Positions 25,963 to 35,061 are shown, counted from the first letter of the stretch. The stretch: 64,000 nt of DNA from Hyphomicrobiales bacterium (GCA_900472175.1 UCHD01000005.1:310001-374000), one strand, 5' to 3'. Notes: generated by a model from the sequence alone, not told the origin. Program-made: numbers and translations.

Positions 25963-26796
25963 TCAGATTGCGGCCGAGACCGTTGTCGCCAATTGATGAA
26001 GGTTGGCATCGGACGAGGGGCCAACGACGACGTAGGACGCACCGCCCTTTTGCCAGGAAATCAGTGCGATGTCGTCGCGCATGCTTTCGGTCAACTTGCC
26101 GTCGGTATTGCCTGGCGTGCTCTTCAGAAAACAGATCGCGAAGACGTCTCCGTCCTGGTCCTTGTACATCAGCTGCGCCACCGGCTTGCCTGCGGCCACC
26201 AGCAGGCGGGCGCCTTCGAATGTCAGTCCACTGGCAGTCAGGTCCGGCAGCGTGAAATTGACGCCAACGCTCGAAGCCAGCCAGTTCTCGATCTTGCCGT
26301 CGCTGGACGGCGGAACTTCAACCAGATGTTCTGCCGTCTGGCGGGAATAGATGCGGTGATAGTCGGCGATATCGTCGATCCAGGTCCGGGCCGCCGCCAC
26401 GTCGAACGCCTGTTTGCCATCATTGCCTGTCTTGCCGATGATGAACCCGGTCGAGCCGCCGATCAACAGCAGCGCAATCGAGGCTGCAAGCGCGCGCGGC
26501 CACAGCCGCTGCTTTGTCCGGCGCGGTGCGGCCGCAACCACTTGTCCGGTCGCTAACTTGACACCCGGTCCCTGCTTGATACGGCGGACCAGCGACAGCG
26601 GCACGGGATCGTGCAGGAACGCCTCGAACGCCTTGTTGCCAAAGGCGCTTCCGGCCCGCAGCGTGTCAAGCACCCGCCGGGCCTCGTCGTCGCGGGCTAC
26701 CAGCTGCTCCAGTTCCTTGCGTTCCGCTTCGTTGACTTCACCGTCGAGATAGGCCGACAGGCGAACGTCGAGCGGCAGACCTTTCGTGCTTTGCAC
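25963..26796 (-). CDS. Transmembrane anti-sigma factor
   Basis: The 277-residue protein has a cytoplasmic N-terminal region with the anti-sigma pattern RLSAYLDGEVNEAERKELEQLV, a single membrane segment near residues 102-120 (ALAASIALLLIGGSTGFII), and a periplasmic domain. It starts with GTG three bases after the sigma-factor stop, so the two are coupled. It should hold the ECF sigma factor inactive until an envelope signal arrives. The zinc-binding HxxxCxxC of ZAS proteins is absent. Confidence 0.86.
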   Translation of the reverse strand: MQSTKGLPLDVRLSAYLDGEVNEAERKELEQLVARDDEARRVLDTLRAGSAFGNKAFEAFLHDPVPLSLVRRIKQGPGVKLATGQVVAAAPRRTKQRLWPRALAASIALLLIGGSTGFIIGKTGNDGKQAFDVAAARTWIDDIADYHRIYSRQTAEHLVEVPPSSDGKIENWLASSVGVNFTLPDLTASGLTFEGARLLVAAGKPVAQLMYKDQDGDVFAICFLKSTPGNTDGKLTESMRDDIALISWQKGGASYVVVGPSSDANLHQLATTVSAAI

Positions 26797-26799
26797 CGC

Positions 26800-27318
26800 T
26801 CAGGCCCTCCTTTCCGTCGTCTCTGTAATCATTGCGGCCAGCCGCATCCGTGCAGTCGAAAGCCTGCTCATCACCGTGCCGATCGGTATCTTCAAAATAT
26901 CGGCGGCCTCGCGGTAGCTATGTCCCTCGATGTTGACCAGCAGGAACACGCTCGCAAGGCCCTCCGGCATGGAAAGGATCATTTTCTGCAGCTGATTGGC
27001 ATAGACTGCATTTTCACCGGATGCCTCGATCGCAAGTTCATCCTGCTCGGAAGCGTCGACGGTGCCGCCGCCTGTGCGCACCCGGCGCTTTCTGATCTCG
27101 TCGATCCATAGATTGCGTGTCATCGCATATATCCAGCTCTCCAGCCGCCCTTCGCCGTTCCAGAGGTGGTTGCGGGTGATCGCACGCTCGCAAACCTCCT
27201 GAACCAGGTCATCGGCATCGGCTGCATTGCGCGTCAGTGTCATTGCGAAACGGCGCAACTTGGGCAGCACGCTGACCAGGTCACGTCTGAATTCGTTCGA
27301 GTCTGCCGCTGGACGCAT
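26800..27318 (-). CDS. ECF RNA polymerase sigma factor
   Basis: The 172-residue protein has only sigma regions 2 and 4, as in ECF factors. Region 2 is RRFAMTLTRNAADADDLVQEVCERAI followed by LESWIYAMTRNLWIDEIRKRR; region 4 is LPEGL-like SMPEGLASVFLLVNIEGHSYREAADILKIPIGTVMSRLSTAR. The ATG at 27318 is chosen; GGAAGAG precedes it, and an open frame up to 27471 has no family resemblance. The anti-sigma gene follows directly. Confidence 0.92.
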   Translation of the reverse strand: MRPAADSNEFRRDLVSVLPKLRRFAMTLTRNAADADDLVQEVCERAITRNHLWNGEGRLESWIYAMTRNLWIDEIRKRRVRTGGGTVDASEQDELAIEASGENAVYANQLQKMILSMPEGLASVFLLVNIEGHSYREAADILKIPIGTVMSRLSTARMRLAAMITETTERRA

Positions 27319-27474
27319 TGCTCTTCCAAAGAAAACGTTCCGGATCGGGATTTTATTCGTCCGGGTCGAAATACACGCCGGTTGATATGAAACATTTGAC
27401 CGGTGGTCTGCAAGTCGGCAGCCGATTGGAAGGGCATATTTTGCCACTTGGGGGACGTTTCTCAACGTCAATTA

Positions 27475-27510
27475 TCGGGCCGGGTCATGCGTTGGCACAA
27501 CCCGGCCCGA
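27475..27510. terminator. Hairpin downstream of the TPR gene
   Basis: TCGGGCCGGGT and ACCCGGCCCGA form an 11-bp perfect stem with a 14-base loop just beyond the TPR stop. There is no T run, so it may act as an RNA stabiliser or terminator. Confidence 0.5.
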
Positions 27511-27516
27511 TTGGTC

Positions 27517-28068
27517 TCAATAGTGGCGGACACCGCCCAGTGATTCGAGCAAGGCGCGATAGGCCCAGCTGTTTTCGCCGCCGCGGTCGCGGATCTCGAT
27601 CAGCTGCGCCTTGGCCTCCTCGACCTTGCCCTGTTCGAGCAACGCCTGGCCCATGTAGGACCGCGCAAGGATATAGTTTTCATCGGCCTGCAGCGCGCGC
27701 TTGTAGAAGCTCATGCCGAGTTCCATGCGTCCGGCCTTGCGGTTGGAATAGCCGCGATAATTGAGGATGCGGGCGCTGTTCTGGTCCTTGACGGCGTCGA
27801 GAACCTTCAAGGAGTTTTCGTATTGACCGGCATAGGCCAGTTCGCGGGCCGCCTTGAACAGGATATCGTCGTCAAGCCCGCTCTTCTTGGCGTTGACGCA
27901 TTCCTTCTTGGCCTTGTCCCAGATCTTGCCGTCCTTGCATTCGGTGGAGGTCTTGGTTTTTTCCGGCGGCGCGGTTGTATCTTCGCCTGCAGCGAAGGCC
28001 ACCTGGCCGAGAGCGAAGAAAGAGGTTGCTGAGAACAACGCAATCAATGTGGTCTTGCTATGGATCAT
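27517..28068 (-). CDS. Exported tetratricopeptide-repeat protein
   Basis: The 183-residue protein begins with a signal peptide (residues 1-26, ending AFAAGE), then a short Cys-containing segment (STECKDGKIWDKAKKECV) and three TPR units from about residue 70: DDDILFKAARELAYAGQYENSLKVLD, NYRGYSNRKAGRMELGMSFYKRAL, ARSYMGQALLEQGKVEEAKAQL. The start at 28068 is best spaced from AGGGAG; ATG 28074 lies directly on it. Partners are unknown. It lies upstream of the sigma/anti-sigma pair on the same strand but separated by a hairpin. Confidence 0.82.
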   Translation of the reverse strand: MIHSKTTLIALFSATSFFALGQVAFAAGEDTTAPPEKTKTSTECKDGKIWDKAKKECVNAKKSGLDDDILFKAARELAYAGQYENSLKVLDAVKDQNSARILNYRGYSNRKAGRMELGMSFYKRALQADENYILARSYMGQALLEQGKVEEAKAQLIEIRDRGGENSWAYRALLESLGGVRHY

Positions 28069-28231
28069 GGTCATCTCCCTGGCTGAAACTGATACCGGCA
28101 AGCTGGATTGTGCATGACATGCGGCGATGTCAGCACTCCCATACTTACGGTCAGCTCTGTAGGACGGATGACCATCGCCGATTATTTCCAGAACATAGCG
28201 TTTTTTCGCCGTTTGGCGAGTATCGCCCGGG

Positions 28232-29134
28232 TCAGAACCGCGTGGTTTCGACAAGCGTTACCGAGCGGCTGTCCATCGTCAGCTCGAACCGTTCGCGGAT
28301 GAGGTTCCAGTGTCCCGGGCTGCCGGAGATCGAAAACAGGTTGAACCCGGCTGGCGGCTTTTTGCCGCCGCGGCCTTGCGAGGCAGACGCGATGCCGACC
28401 ACAGGCACCGGTTTGACCTGACCTTTGAGCGAATAGACCGTGTTCAGGTGCGTATGACCATGCAGCACCAGCTCGGCGCCGCCGGCGGCGATCGTCGCGG
28501 CAAAACGGCGGATGCCGAGCATGCGCTTGTGCAGCGACGTGGCGCCGCGGATCGGCGGGTGGTGGATCATCACCACGCGGAACAGACCGGCTTCTCCCGC
28601 TGCGCGCAGCAGATTGACCGTTTCGCGCGCCTGACGGCTGCCGAAATAGCCGCTGGCGGCAAAGGGAGGTGTGGCAACGGCCGTCGAGCAGCCGATCAGC
28701 GCGACGGGTCCGCGAACGCGCAGATAGGGATAGCAATGGAAATCCTCGTTCCAATCCGCCGGTCCACGCTCGCCGCGCATATAAGGATACCAGGCCTTCG
28801 TGGTCTTCTCATAGGCTCCGGGCACATAGGCATCGTGATTGCCGGGTACGATCGAGATGTTTTCGGGTTCGCCTGCCTCGCGCAGCCATTCGGTCACGAC
28901 CTCTATCTCGCGCGAGGAGGCGAGGTTGACCAGGTCGCCGGTGATCGCCAGATGATCCGGATCGATCCGCTCGATCTCGTCCATCAGAAGGTTGAGCGTG
29001 TTGCCGACCAGGTGGTTGCGGCGGTTGCGATGCCAGTTGACGAAGCCGGTTATCCGTTTCGATGCGAGTTCGCGGAAGGAAAGATCGGGCAGGGGGCCGA
29101 GATGAATGTCGGAAATATGGGCGAGTTTGAACAT
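28232..29134 (-). CDS. Calcineurin-like metallophosphoesterase
   Basis: The 300-residue cytoplasmic protein shows the complete metallophosphoesterase set: ISDIHLG (Asp9, His11), ITGDLVN, VPGNHD, MIHHPP and LHGHTH. Length and order resemble CpdA-like or DNA-repair-exonuclease-like phosphoesterases in rhizobia. The substrate cannot be assigned. The gene is divergent from the Nudix gene. Confidence 0.88.
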   Translation of the reverse strand: MFKLAHISDIHLGPLPDLSFRELASKRITGFVNWHRNRRNHLVGNTLNLLMDEIERIDPDHLAITGDLVNLASSREIEVVTEWLREAGEPENISIVPGNHDAYVPGAYEKTTKAWYPYMRGERGPADWNEDFHCYPYLRVRGPVALIGCSTAVATPPFAASGYFGSRQARETVNLLRAAGEAGLFRVVMIHHPPIRGATSLHKRMLGIRRFAATIAAGGAELVLHGHTHLNTVYSLKGQVKPVPVVGIASASQGRGGKKPPAGFNLFSISGSPGHWNLIRERFELTMDSRSVTLVETTRF

Positions 29135-29222
29135 CCTTCGTACCTAGCGCATATTCCCGGAAAGGGGAATCATTCCAGGCGCTTTATCCTCGGCGTGACA
29201 CTACGAAAGGAACCGGATCGGC

Positions 29223-29711
29223 ATGAGCGAAACGCCGCCGGAAATGCGCAGCTGGAGAGCAAGGCTCGTCACACGCCTGGTTCATAGCTATTTTGCGATC
29301 GCCCGCGGCATGACCATGGGTGTGCGCGCCGCTTGTTTTGATGCCGAGGGACGGGTTTTCCTCGTCCGCCATTCCTACGTGCCTGGATGGCATATGCCGG
29401 GCGGCGGGTTGGAGCGGGGCGAGACGGCCTACCAGGCGCTGGTCAAGGAGCTACGCGAGGAAGGCAATCTCGAAATGAGCGGTCCGCCCGAGCTTTTCCA
29501 TGTCTATTTCAACCGGCAGACCAGCAAACGCGACCATGTGGTTTTCTATCGCTGCCGCGATGTCCGGCAGGTTTCTGCGAAGAAGCCGGATATGGAAATC
29601 GTTGAGAGCGGTTTCTTTGCACTGGATGCACTACCAGCCGGCACGACGCCTGCGACGCGGCGGCGTCTGGCGGAACTCTCAGGGAGCGCTCCGCCAGCCG
29701 AAGTCTGGTAG
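29223..29711 (+). CDS. Nudix hydrolase with altered Nudix box
   Basis: The 162-residue protein has the Nudix fold with PGWHMPGGGLERGETAYQALVKELREEGNL. Compared with GX5EX7REUXEEXGU, Arg is Lys and the last Gly position is Asn (EEGNL), while the metal-binding glutamates remain. It might still hydrolyse nucleoside diphosphate-X compounds. The stop codon abuts the stop of the opposite-strand reductase with no base between. Confidence 0.85.
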   Translation: MSETPPEMRSWRARLVTRLVHSYFAIARGMTMGVRAACFDAEGRVFLVRHSYVPGWHMPGGGLERGETAYQALVKELREEGNLEMSGPPELFHVYFNRQTSKRDHVVFYRCRDVRQVSAKKPDMEIVESGFFALDALPAGTTPATRRRLAELSGSAPPAEVW

Positions 29712-30695
29712 TCAGGCGGCCAGGTTTTCCCGGCCATGCGGTGCCTCAAGATCAAGCACGGGGCCTACGGGCACGACGCCGGTCGGATTGATCGTCGTGT
29801 GACTGCGGTAATAATGTTCCTTGATATGGCGCATGTTGACCGTTTCGGCGACACCGGCCACCTGATAGAGATCCTGCAGATAGCCTTGCAGGTTGGGGTA
29901 ATCGGCGATGCGGCGGATGTTGCACTTGAAGTGCCCGACATAAACCGGATCGAAGCGCACCAGCGTGGTGAACAGGCGCCAATCAGCCTCGGTGATCCGT
30001 TTACCGGTCAGGTAACGCCGGGTCGACAAGCGCGCTTCCAGTTCGTCCAATGCCTCGAACAACACCGTGGCGCTTTCCGCGTAGGCGTCCTGCGACGTGG
30101 CGAACCCCGCCTTGTAGACCCCGTTGTTCACAGCACCGTAGATGCGCCCGTTCAGGTCATCGATTTCGCTGCGCAGGTCCTGCGGATAAAAATCGTCGGT
30201 CGAACCGGTCAGACCGTCGAAGGCCGAGTTGAACATGCGGATGATTTCCGCGGATTCGTTGGAGACCATCTTGTTCTGCTGCTTGTCCCAGAGCACAGGC
30301 ACGGTGACACGGCCGGAATAATGTGGGTCGGCCTTCACATAGACCTGCGCAAGCGTCTCGGAGCCGAACAGGTGATCGACGGTGCCGCCGATTTCGTTCT
30401 TGAACTCCCAACCCTTCGACAGCATCAGCGGATCAACGATCGAGACGGTGATCAGGTCTTCGAGTTTCTTCAGCTTGCGGAAGATCAGCGTGCGGTGCGC
30501 CCACGGACAGGCGAGCGACACATAGAGATGGTAACGCCCGGCCTCGGCCTTGAAGCCGCCTTCGCCTGTCGGACCCGCCGAGCCGTCGGCAGTGATCCAG
30601 TTGCGGAACTGCGATGCCGCCCGCTTGAAATGTCCCTTGGTTTCCTTCGTGTCGTACCAGACGTCCTGCCAGACGCCATCAACCAGCATGCCCAT
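29712..30695 (-). CDS. yqjG: Glutathionyl-hydroquinone reductase (YqjG/ECM4 type GST)
   Basis: The 327-residue protein has the xenobiotic GST-like fold of the family: an N-terminal extension rich in Trp (GVWQDVWYDTKETKGHF), the catalytic cysteine in SLACPWAHRTLI, and a C-terminal helical domain with LYQVAGVAETVNMRHIKEHYYRSH. Such enzymes reduce glutathionyl-hydroquinones to hydroquinones in the cytoplasm. A second in-frame ATG two codons in is equally possible. Confidence 0.92.
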   Translation of the reverse strand: MGMLVDGVWQDVWYDTKETKGHFKRAASQFRNWITADGSAGPTGEGGFKAEAGRYHLYVSLACPWAHRTLIFRKLKKLEDLITVSIVDPLMLSKGWEFKNEIGGTVDHLFGSETLAQVYVKADPHYSGRVTVPVLWDKQQNKMVSNESAEIIRMFNSAFDGLTGSTDDFYPQDLRSEIDDLNGRIYGAVNNGVYKAGFATSQDAYAESATVLFEALDELEARLSTRRYLTGKRITEADWRLFTTLVRFDPVYVGHFKCNIRRIADYPNLQGYLQDLYQVAGVAETVNMRHIKEHYYRSHTTINPTGVVPVGPVLDLEAPHGRENLAA

Positions 30696-30964
30696 CGTTT
30701 ATCTCCTGCGGCCGGAGCGCCGCCTGTTTGTGAATTCAGTCACCCATAGATAGCGTAGGAAATCGGCACATATAGTCCGCAAAAACTGAACAGTGCGTTT
30801 TAGGCTTTGACGCGGCGCATTTTTCTGCTATCCGGCCAGACAGAATTTTTCTGAACACGGATCAAAATTGATGTTTTTCCCGGGAAGCCCACGACGACGC
30901 TGATGCTGCAAACGCCCTTGAGGGCGAAGCCATCATATTTTTGTCTCGCAGGCCCGGTTTCCCG
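30696..30964. other. Intergenic region upstream of the reductase and the acetyltransferase
   Basis: About 270 bases between divergent genes hold no gene that I can support. The sequence is more A/T rich near 30760-30870 and includes a small hairpin (CAGAA-TTT-TTCTG near 30840). Promoters are presumed but not assigned. Confidence 0.35.
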
Positions 30965-31471
30965 ATGTTCATGAAAAAGCACGATCTCGTCTATCTCACC
31001 GAAGACGCTTCCCACGACGCAGCCATCGAAATCATCAATGAAGAAGCATTCGGCCCCGGCCGGTTTGCGCGTGCTGCTGCCCGTATCCGCGAGCAGGGGC
31101 CGCATGATTTGGCGCTGTCTTTCGTCTGCGCCGATGATGGCGAGACAATCGCCTCGGTGCGGATGACCCCGGTGATGGCGGGTTCGATCAAGGGCCATCT
31201 GCTTGGCCCGCTCGCTGTCCGCCCATCGCACAAGAACCGGGGCATTGGCCGCGAGCTCGTTCGCATCGCTGTCGAGGCGGCGCGGCGTAAGGGTTCGCAA
31301 TGCGTCATCCTCGTCGGCGATCCGCCCTATTACCAGCCGCTCGGTTTCGAGAAGGTCGCCTATGGCGCGCTGACGTTTCCGGGGCCGGTCGATCCGAACC
31401 GTGTGCTGGTCGTGCCGATGACCGAGAGCGTTCATGAAGGCCTGAAGGGCGACATTCACTGGCGGGCATGA
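30965..31471 (+). CDS. GNAT-family N-acetyltransferase
   Basis: The 168-residue protein has the GNAT core with the acetyl-CoA loop HKNRGIGRELV, preceded by LGPLAVRPS and followed by CVILVGDPPYYQPLGFEKV, a pattern of YhbS-like acetyltransferases. ATG 30965 is used, but ATG 30971 or a start at 30941 cannot be excluded because no clear ribosome site is visible. Confidence 0.85.
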   Translation: MFMKKHDLVYLTEDASHDAAIEIINEEAFGPGRFARAAARIREQGPHDLALSFVCADDGETIASVRMTPVMAGSIKGHLLGPLAVRPSHKNRGIGRELVRIAVEAARRKGSQCVILVGDPPYYQPLGFEKVAYGALTFPGPVDPNRVLVVPMTESVHEGLKGDIHWRA

Positions 31472-31534
31472 TTTCCCCGCGGGATTGGCAGCGGACAACG
31501 CTGTCCCATTCCCAATTCCGCCACAGTGACTGCG

Positions 31535-31566
31535 AATATCCCGGTCATCGCAACCGGGATATTTTT
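31535..31566 (+). terminator. Terminator hairpin abutting the GH5 start codon
   Basis: AATATCCCGGT (31535-31545) and ACCGGGATATT (31553-31563) make an 11-bp perfect stem with a 7-base loop, followed by T residues. The structure ends two bases before the ATG at 31568. Confidence 0.85.
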
Positions 31567-31567
31567 G

Positions 31568-32740
31568 ATGCGTCTGCTACCGGCCTTCCTCGCCTCGCTT
31601 CTTCTTGCCACCTCGGCGTCTTCAGCCGATCTCATCCAGTTCTGGGACAAGCCGCAACACGGTGGCAACAGCTTTAACCGGCTGCCGCCGGATCAGGCCT
31701 ATTTCGACGCGTTGAAAGGTTATGGCGCCACCTGGGTGCGGTTGTCCTACGACAAGTGGAAGCCTCAGAAACGCGACTTTCTGATTGGAGACGCCGACAA
31801 GTATGAGGGCATTCCGGCCAAGGACCTTGCGACGCTGAAGGCAACGCTCGACCGCGCTGACAAGGCAGGCCTGAAGATCGTTATCACGCCTTTGTCGCTT
31901 CCGGGCATGCGCTGGGCGCAGAACAACGGCGACAAGTTTGATGGCCGGTTATGGCAGGACAAGCTTTGGTGGGGGCAGGCGGCCGCCTTCTGGAAAGATC
32001 TTGCCGCTGCGCTCAAGGATCATCCGGGTGTGGCTGCCTATAACATCATCAACGAACCGGCGCCGGAAAAGAACAATGGCGTGGCCGAGCATGGCGGCGC
32101 CGGCGCGATGAAGGCTTGGTATGCCAAGCAGACCGATTCTGCCCGCGACCTGCCGGCCTTTTACGAGACTGTGATCAAGGCCATTCGCGAGGTCGACCCG
32201 GCAACGCCAATCATGGCAGATGCCGGCTGGTATGCGGCGGCCGATGCCTTCAGCTATTGGCCAAAGCCGCTCGCCGACGGCAAGGTGCTCTACAGCTTTC
32301 ATATGTACGAGCCCTACGCCGCGACCAGCGCGCCGAACATGAAGCGGGACAAGCCCTACGCCTATCCGGGCAAGGTACCGTTTGGCGAGACGGAAGAAGC
32401 CTGGGACCGCGAGCGGGTCGCCGCCTATCTCAAACTGCCGGTCGACTGGGCCGACAGCCACAACGTGCCGCGCAACCGCATGGTGGCAGGCGAGTTCGGC
32501 TGCATGCGCCGCTGGGAAGGGTGCAAGACCTATCTCGAGGATGTCCTGACCTCGCTGGACGATAACAAGCTGCACTGGGCTTTCTACAGTTTTCGCGAGG
32601 ACAGCTGGGATGGCATGGACTACGAACTGGGTTCTCAGAAGGTCAACTGGAAGTACTGGGAGGCGATCGACGAGGGAAAGCCTGACCCGGTGAAGCGTAA
32701 AGCGGGGCCGGAATTCGATCCGATTAGGAAGAGGCTGTAA
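31568..32740 (+). CDS. Secreted glycoside hydrolase family 5 (cellulase-like)
   Basis: The 390-residue protein has a signal peptide (MRLLPAFLASLLLATSASSA) and a GH5 TIM barrel. The acid/base glutamate is in YNIINEPAP and the nucleophile glutamate in MVAGEFGCMRR; FHMYEPYA carries a barrel-end histidine. It should cleave beta-linked glucans or similar polysaccharides outside the cell. The frame also allows a GTG start at 31526, which would extend the signal peptide by 14 residues through the hairpin; neither start has a normal ribosome site. Confidence 0.87.
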   Translation: MRLLPAFLASLLLATSASSADLIQFWDKPQHGGNSFNRLPPDQAYFDALKGYGATWVRLSYDKWKPQKRDFLIGDADKYEGIPAKDLATLKATLDRADKAGLKIVITPLSLPGMRWAQNNGDKFDGRLWQDKLWWGQAAAFWKDLAAALKDHPGVAAYNIINEPAPEKNNGVAEHGGAGAMKAWYAKQTDSARDLPAFYETVIKAIREVDPATPIMADAGWYAAADAFSYWPKPLADGKVLYSFHMYEPYAATSAPNMKRDKPYAYPGKVPFGETEEAWDRERVAAYLKLPVDWADSHNVPRNRMVAGEFGCMRRWEGCKTYLEDVLTSLDDNKLHWAFYSFREDSWDGMDYELGSQKVNWKYWEAIDEGKPDPVKRKAGPEFDPIRKRL

Positions 32741-32790
32741 CGGGTCGCGGTAGGGGACATACGGGAATACCAGCCGCTATCGACGCTTCT

Positions 32791-32902
32791 GCCCCTCACC
32801 CTACCCTCGCCCCGCGAGCGGGGAGAGGGGATGATGAAGTTTGCCGCTTGTCCCTTCTCCCCGTTCACGGGGAGAAGGTGGCCGATAGGCCGGATGAGGG
32901 GC
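32791..32902. repeat. Rhizobial palindromic intergenic repeat, copy A
   Basis: Two hairpins in tandem: CCCTCGCCCCGCG-AGCGGGGAGAGGG (32804-32829) and CCTTCTCCCCGTTCACGGGGAGAAGG (32853-32878), flanked by CCCCTCACCC and GGATGAGGGGCC. The same modules in the other order occur at 63528-63628. Confidence 0.8.
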
Positions 32903-32981
32903 CGTTACCGGCAATTAGACGGTTGTCGTGCATCTGGGCGAGGAACAGGCACGCCGCGGAGTGCCGCCGCCGCCAATAAAC

Positions 32982-35051
32982 TCACCGCCCCTCGCGATGC
33001 CAGGTGGCCGAGAGCACGAACAGTAGAGCCGCCAGCCCGAGGAAACCGGCGAACAGCGATAGCGAATTGATGCCCTTCAACACGGTCTCGTCTGTCATAC
33101 GCAGCGACATGCGCTGATTGTCGGCGACGCGGACAGTGCCGCGGACCGGCAGGATTTGCGGCACATCGACCGGCCCCTCGGTACTGGCAAGACGGTGTAC
33201 CAGCCCCTTGGTCTTTTCTGCCCAGGGGGCCAACGTTTCCGCGGTCGAGATCGTTGCCTTGAACTCAGGCGCATCGACGCTGCCGACATGCACCAGCGTG
33301 TTGAGGTCGCCATTGGTCACTTCGAACAATCCGGTTTCGGCGGTGCGGACGCTGGCCTTGTAGAGACCCGGCTCGCTTTCCTTAAGCGGTATCTGGTCGG
33401 TCTTGCCGGAAGGGTAAGTGAGGCTTGCCACGCCCGGATCACCGGCAATGGTCTGGCGGGCGATTTCGAGGGTGCGGCCGCTGGCATGCGCCGTCAACGC
33501 TTCTTCTTCCAACGCCGGCTCCTGCATCAGCCAATGAGCCGTGCGGCGATAGAGCGAAACGCTTGGGCCGCCGCCTTCGAAGCCACGCGCCCAGAGCCAG
33601 CCCTGATCGGAAAGCAGCATGGCGACGCGGCCCTTGCCGACGCGGTTCAGCACCAGCAACGGCTTGCCGTCGGCCGCCTGCATGACGGTCTGGCCGAGCG
33701 GTTTATCGACATCCACTGTGCGGAACCAGCGGCCCCAATGCGGCGGCTCGCTGTCGGCGCCTTCCAGGCCACGTGTGACCGGATGTTTCTTTCCCTCGTC
33801 CGACAGCCGCGGATAGAAGGCTTTCTCATTCATGAAGCCGGTCGGACTTGCGGGCAGCACAGTCGATAGTGGCGTCGTCGCAATCGAGTCATCGCCGGCG
33901 TGTTCAGGGCCAGCGGCAATCAGCAGCGCCCCGCCGTTTTCGACATATTGGGCGATGTTGTCATAGTAGAGGATCGGCAGCACGCCGCGATGCTGGTAAC
34001 GATCGAAGATGATCAGATCGAATTCGTTGATCTTGTCGACGAACAGTTCGCGGGTCGGAAACGCAATCAGCGACAATTCGTTGATCGGAGTGCCGTCCTG
34101 TTTTTCCGGTGGCCGCAGAATGGTGAAGTGGACGAGATCGACGGCGGCATCGGACTTCAAGAGGTTGCGCCATGCCCGTTCACCCGAATGCGGCTCGCCT
34201 GAAACCAGCAGCACACGCAGGTTTTCACGGATGCCATCGATGACGTGGACGGCGCGGTTGTTGGCCTCCGTTACTTCACCGGCGACAGGGGCGACGGAAA
34301 ACTCGAGGATATTGTTGCCACCGCGCGGCACGGTAAACGTGAAGGGCACATCGGTGCCGGGCTCGGCCATTTCCGTGGCGATCTCGTTGCCGTTCAGGCT
34401 GATGGTCACCTGCGCCGTGCCGCCGGGCGCTTTTCCGTCATCGGCGATACGGAACGTCACCTTCTGCTCTTCGCCGACAATGCCAAAGCGCGGGCCGCTG
34501 ACGATCTCGACGCGGCGGTCGAATTCATCCGGTTTACCGGTGATCAGGCCGTGGACCGGGGCGTCGAAGCCGAGCGGCTGGTTGATATCGGGAACGTCGT
34601 GGATCTGACCGTCGGTGATGAAGATCGCGCCACCGACGCGGGCAGGCGGGACGTCGGCAAGGGCCGTTTGCAGGGCTGTGAACAGTTTGGTCGAGGGCGT
34701 TTCGGTGTTCTCGTCATCAGCGGCCTCGACGATGCGGGCCTCGATCTGCGGGAATTTGGCCAGCCGCTGCTTCAGCGTCGCCAGCGCTTCATCGGTCATG
34801 GCGCGGCGGCCTGCATTGTCCTGGCTCTGGCTGCGGTCGACGACGACGCCGACAATGGTGGAAAGCGGCTCGCGCTCTTCCTGAAAGAACACCGGATTGG
34901 CGACGGCAAGCAGCACGGCCGCGAGTGCCGCCGTGCGGAACGCCGCACCACGAACGCCGCGCCAGAAGCCGAGTGCCGATAACAGGACTGCTGCGAGCGC
35001 CAGCATGGCGATGAAAGGCCATGGGATCAGGGGCTGGAAATCGAGTGTCAT
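32982..35051 (-). CDS. Membrane protein with vWA-like and GATase-like regions, last gene of the moxR operon
   Basis: The 689-residue protein has two N-terminal membrane helices (about residues 12-28 and 38-56), then a region with VVVDRSQSQ (DxSxS, a vWA metal-site pattern) and IFITDGQIHD, an Ig-like middle part, a glutamine amidotransferase-like segment starting at LRVLLVSGEPHSGE, and a final membrane helix (SLFAGFLGLAALLFVLSATW). The bulk should be periplasmic. It ends the minus-strand row moxR - DUF58 - DUF4159 - this gene, with ten bases between it and the DUF4159 gene. Function unproven. Confidence 0.82.
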   Translation of the reverse strand: MTLDFQPLIPWPFIAMLALAAVLLSALGFWRGVRGAAFRTAALAAVLLAVANPVFFQEEREPLSTIVGVVVDRSQSQDNAGRRAMTDEALATLKQRLAKFPQIEARIVEAADDENTETPSTKLFTALQTALADVPPARVGGAIFITDGQIHDVPDINQPLGFDAPVHGLITGKPDEFDRRVEIVSGPRFGIVGEEQKVTFRIADDGKAPGGTAQVTISLNGNEIATEMAEPGTDVPFTFTVPRGGNNILEFSVAPVAGEVTEANNRAVHVIDGIRENLRVLLVSGEPHSGERAWRNLLKSDAAVDLVHFTILRPPEKQDGTPINELSLIAFPTRELFVDKINEFDLIIFDRYQHRGVLPILYYDNIAQYVENGGALLIAAGPEHAGDDSIATTPLSTVLPASPTGFMNEKAFYPRLSDEGKKHPVTRGLEGADSEPPHWGRWFRTVDVDKPLGQTVMQAADGKPLLVLNRVGKGRVAMLLSDQGWLWARGFEGGGPSVSLYRRTAHWLMQEPALEEEALTAHASGRTLEIARQTIAGDPGVASLTYPSGKTDQIPLKESEPGLYKASVRTAETGLFEVTNGDLNTLVHVGSVDAPEFKATISTAETLAPWAEKTKGLVHRLASTEGPVDVPQILPVRGTVRVADNQRMSLRMTDETVLKGINSLSLFAGFLGLAALLFVLSATWHREGR

Positions 35052-35061
35052 GGGTGCGCCC

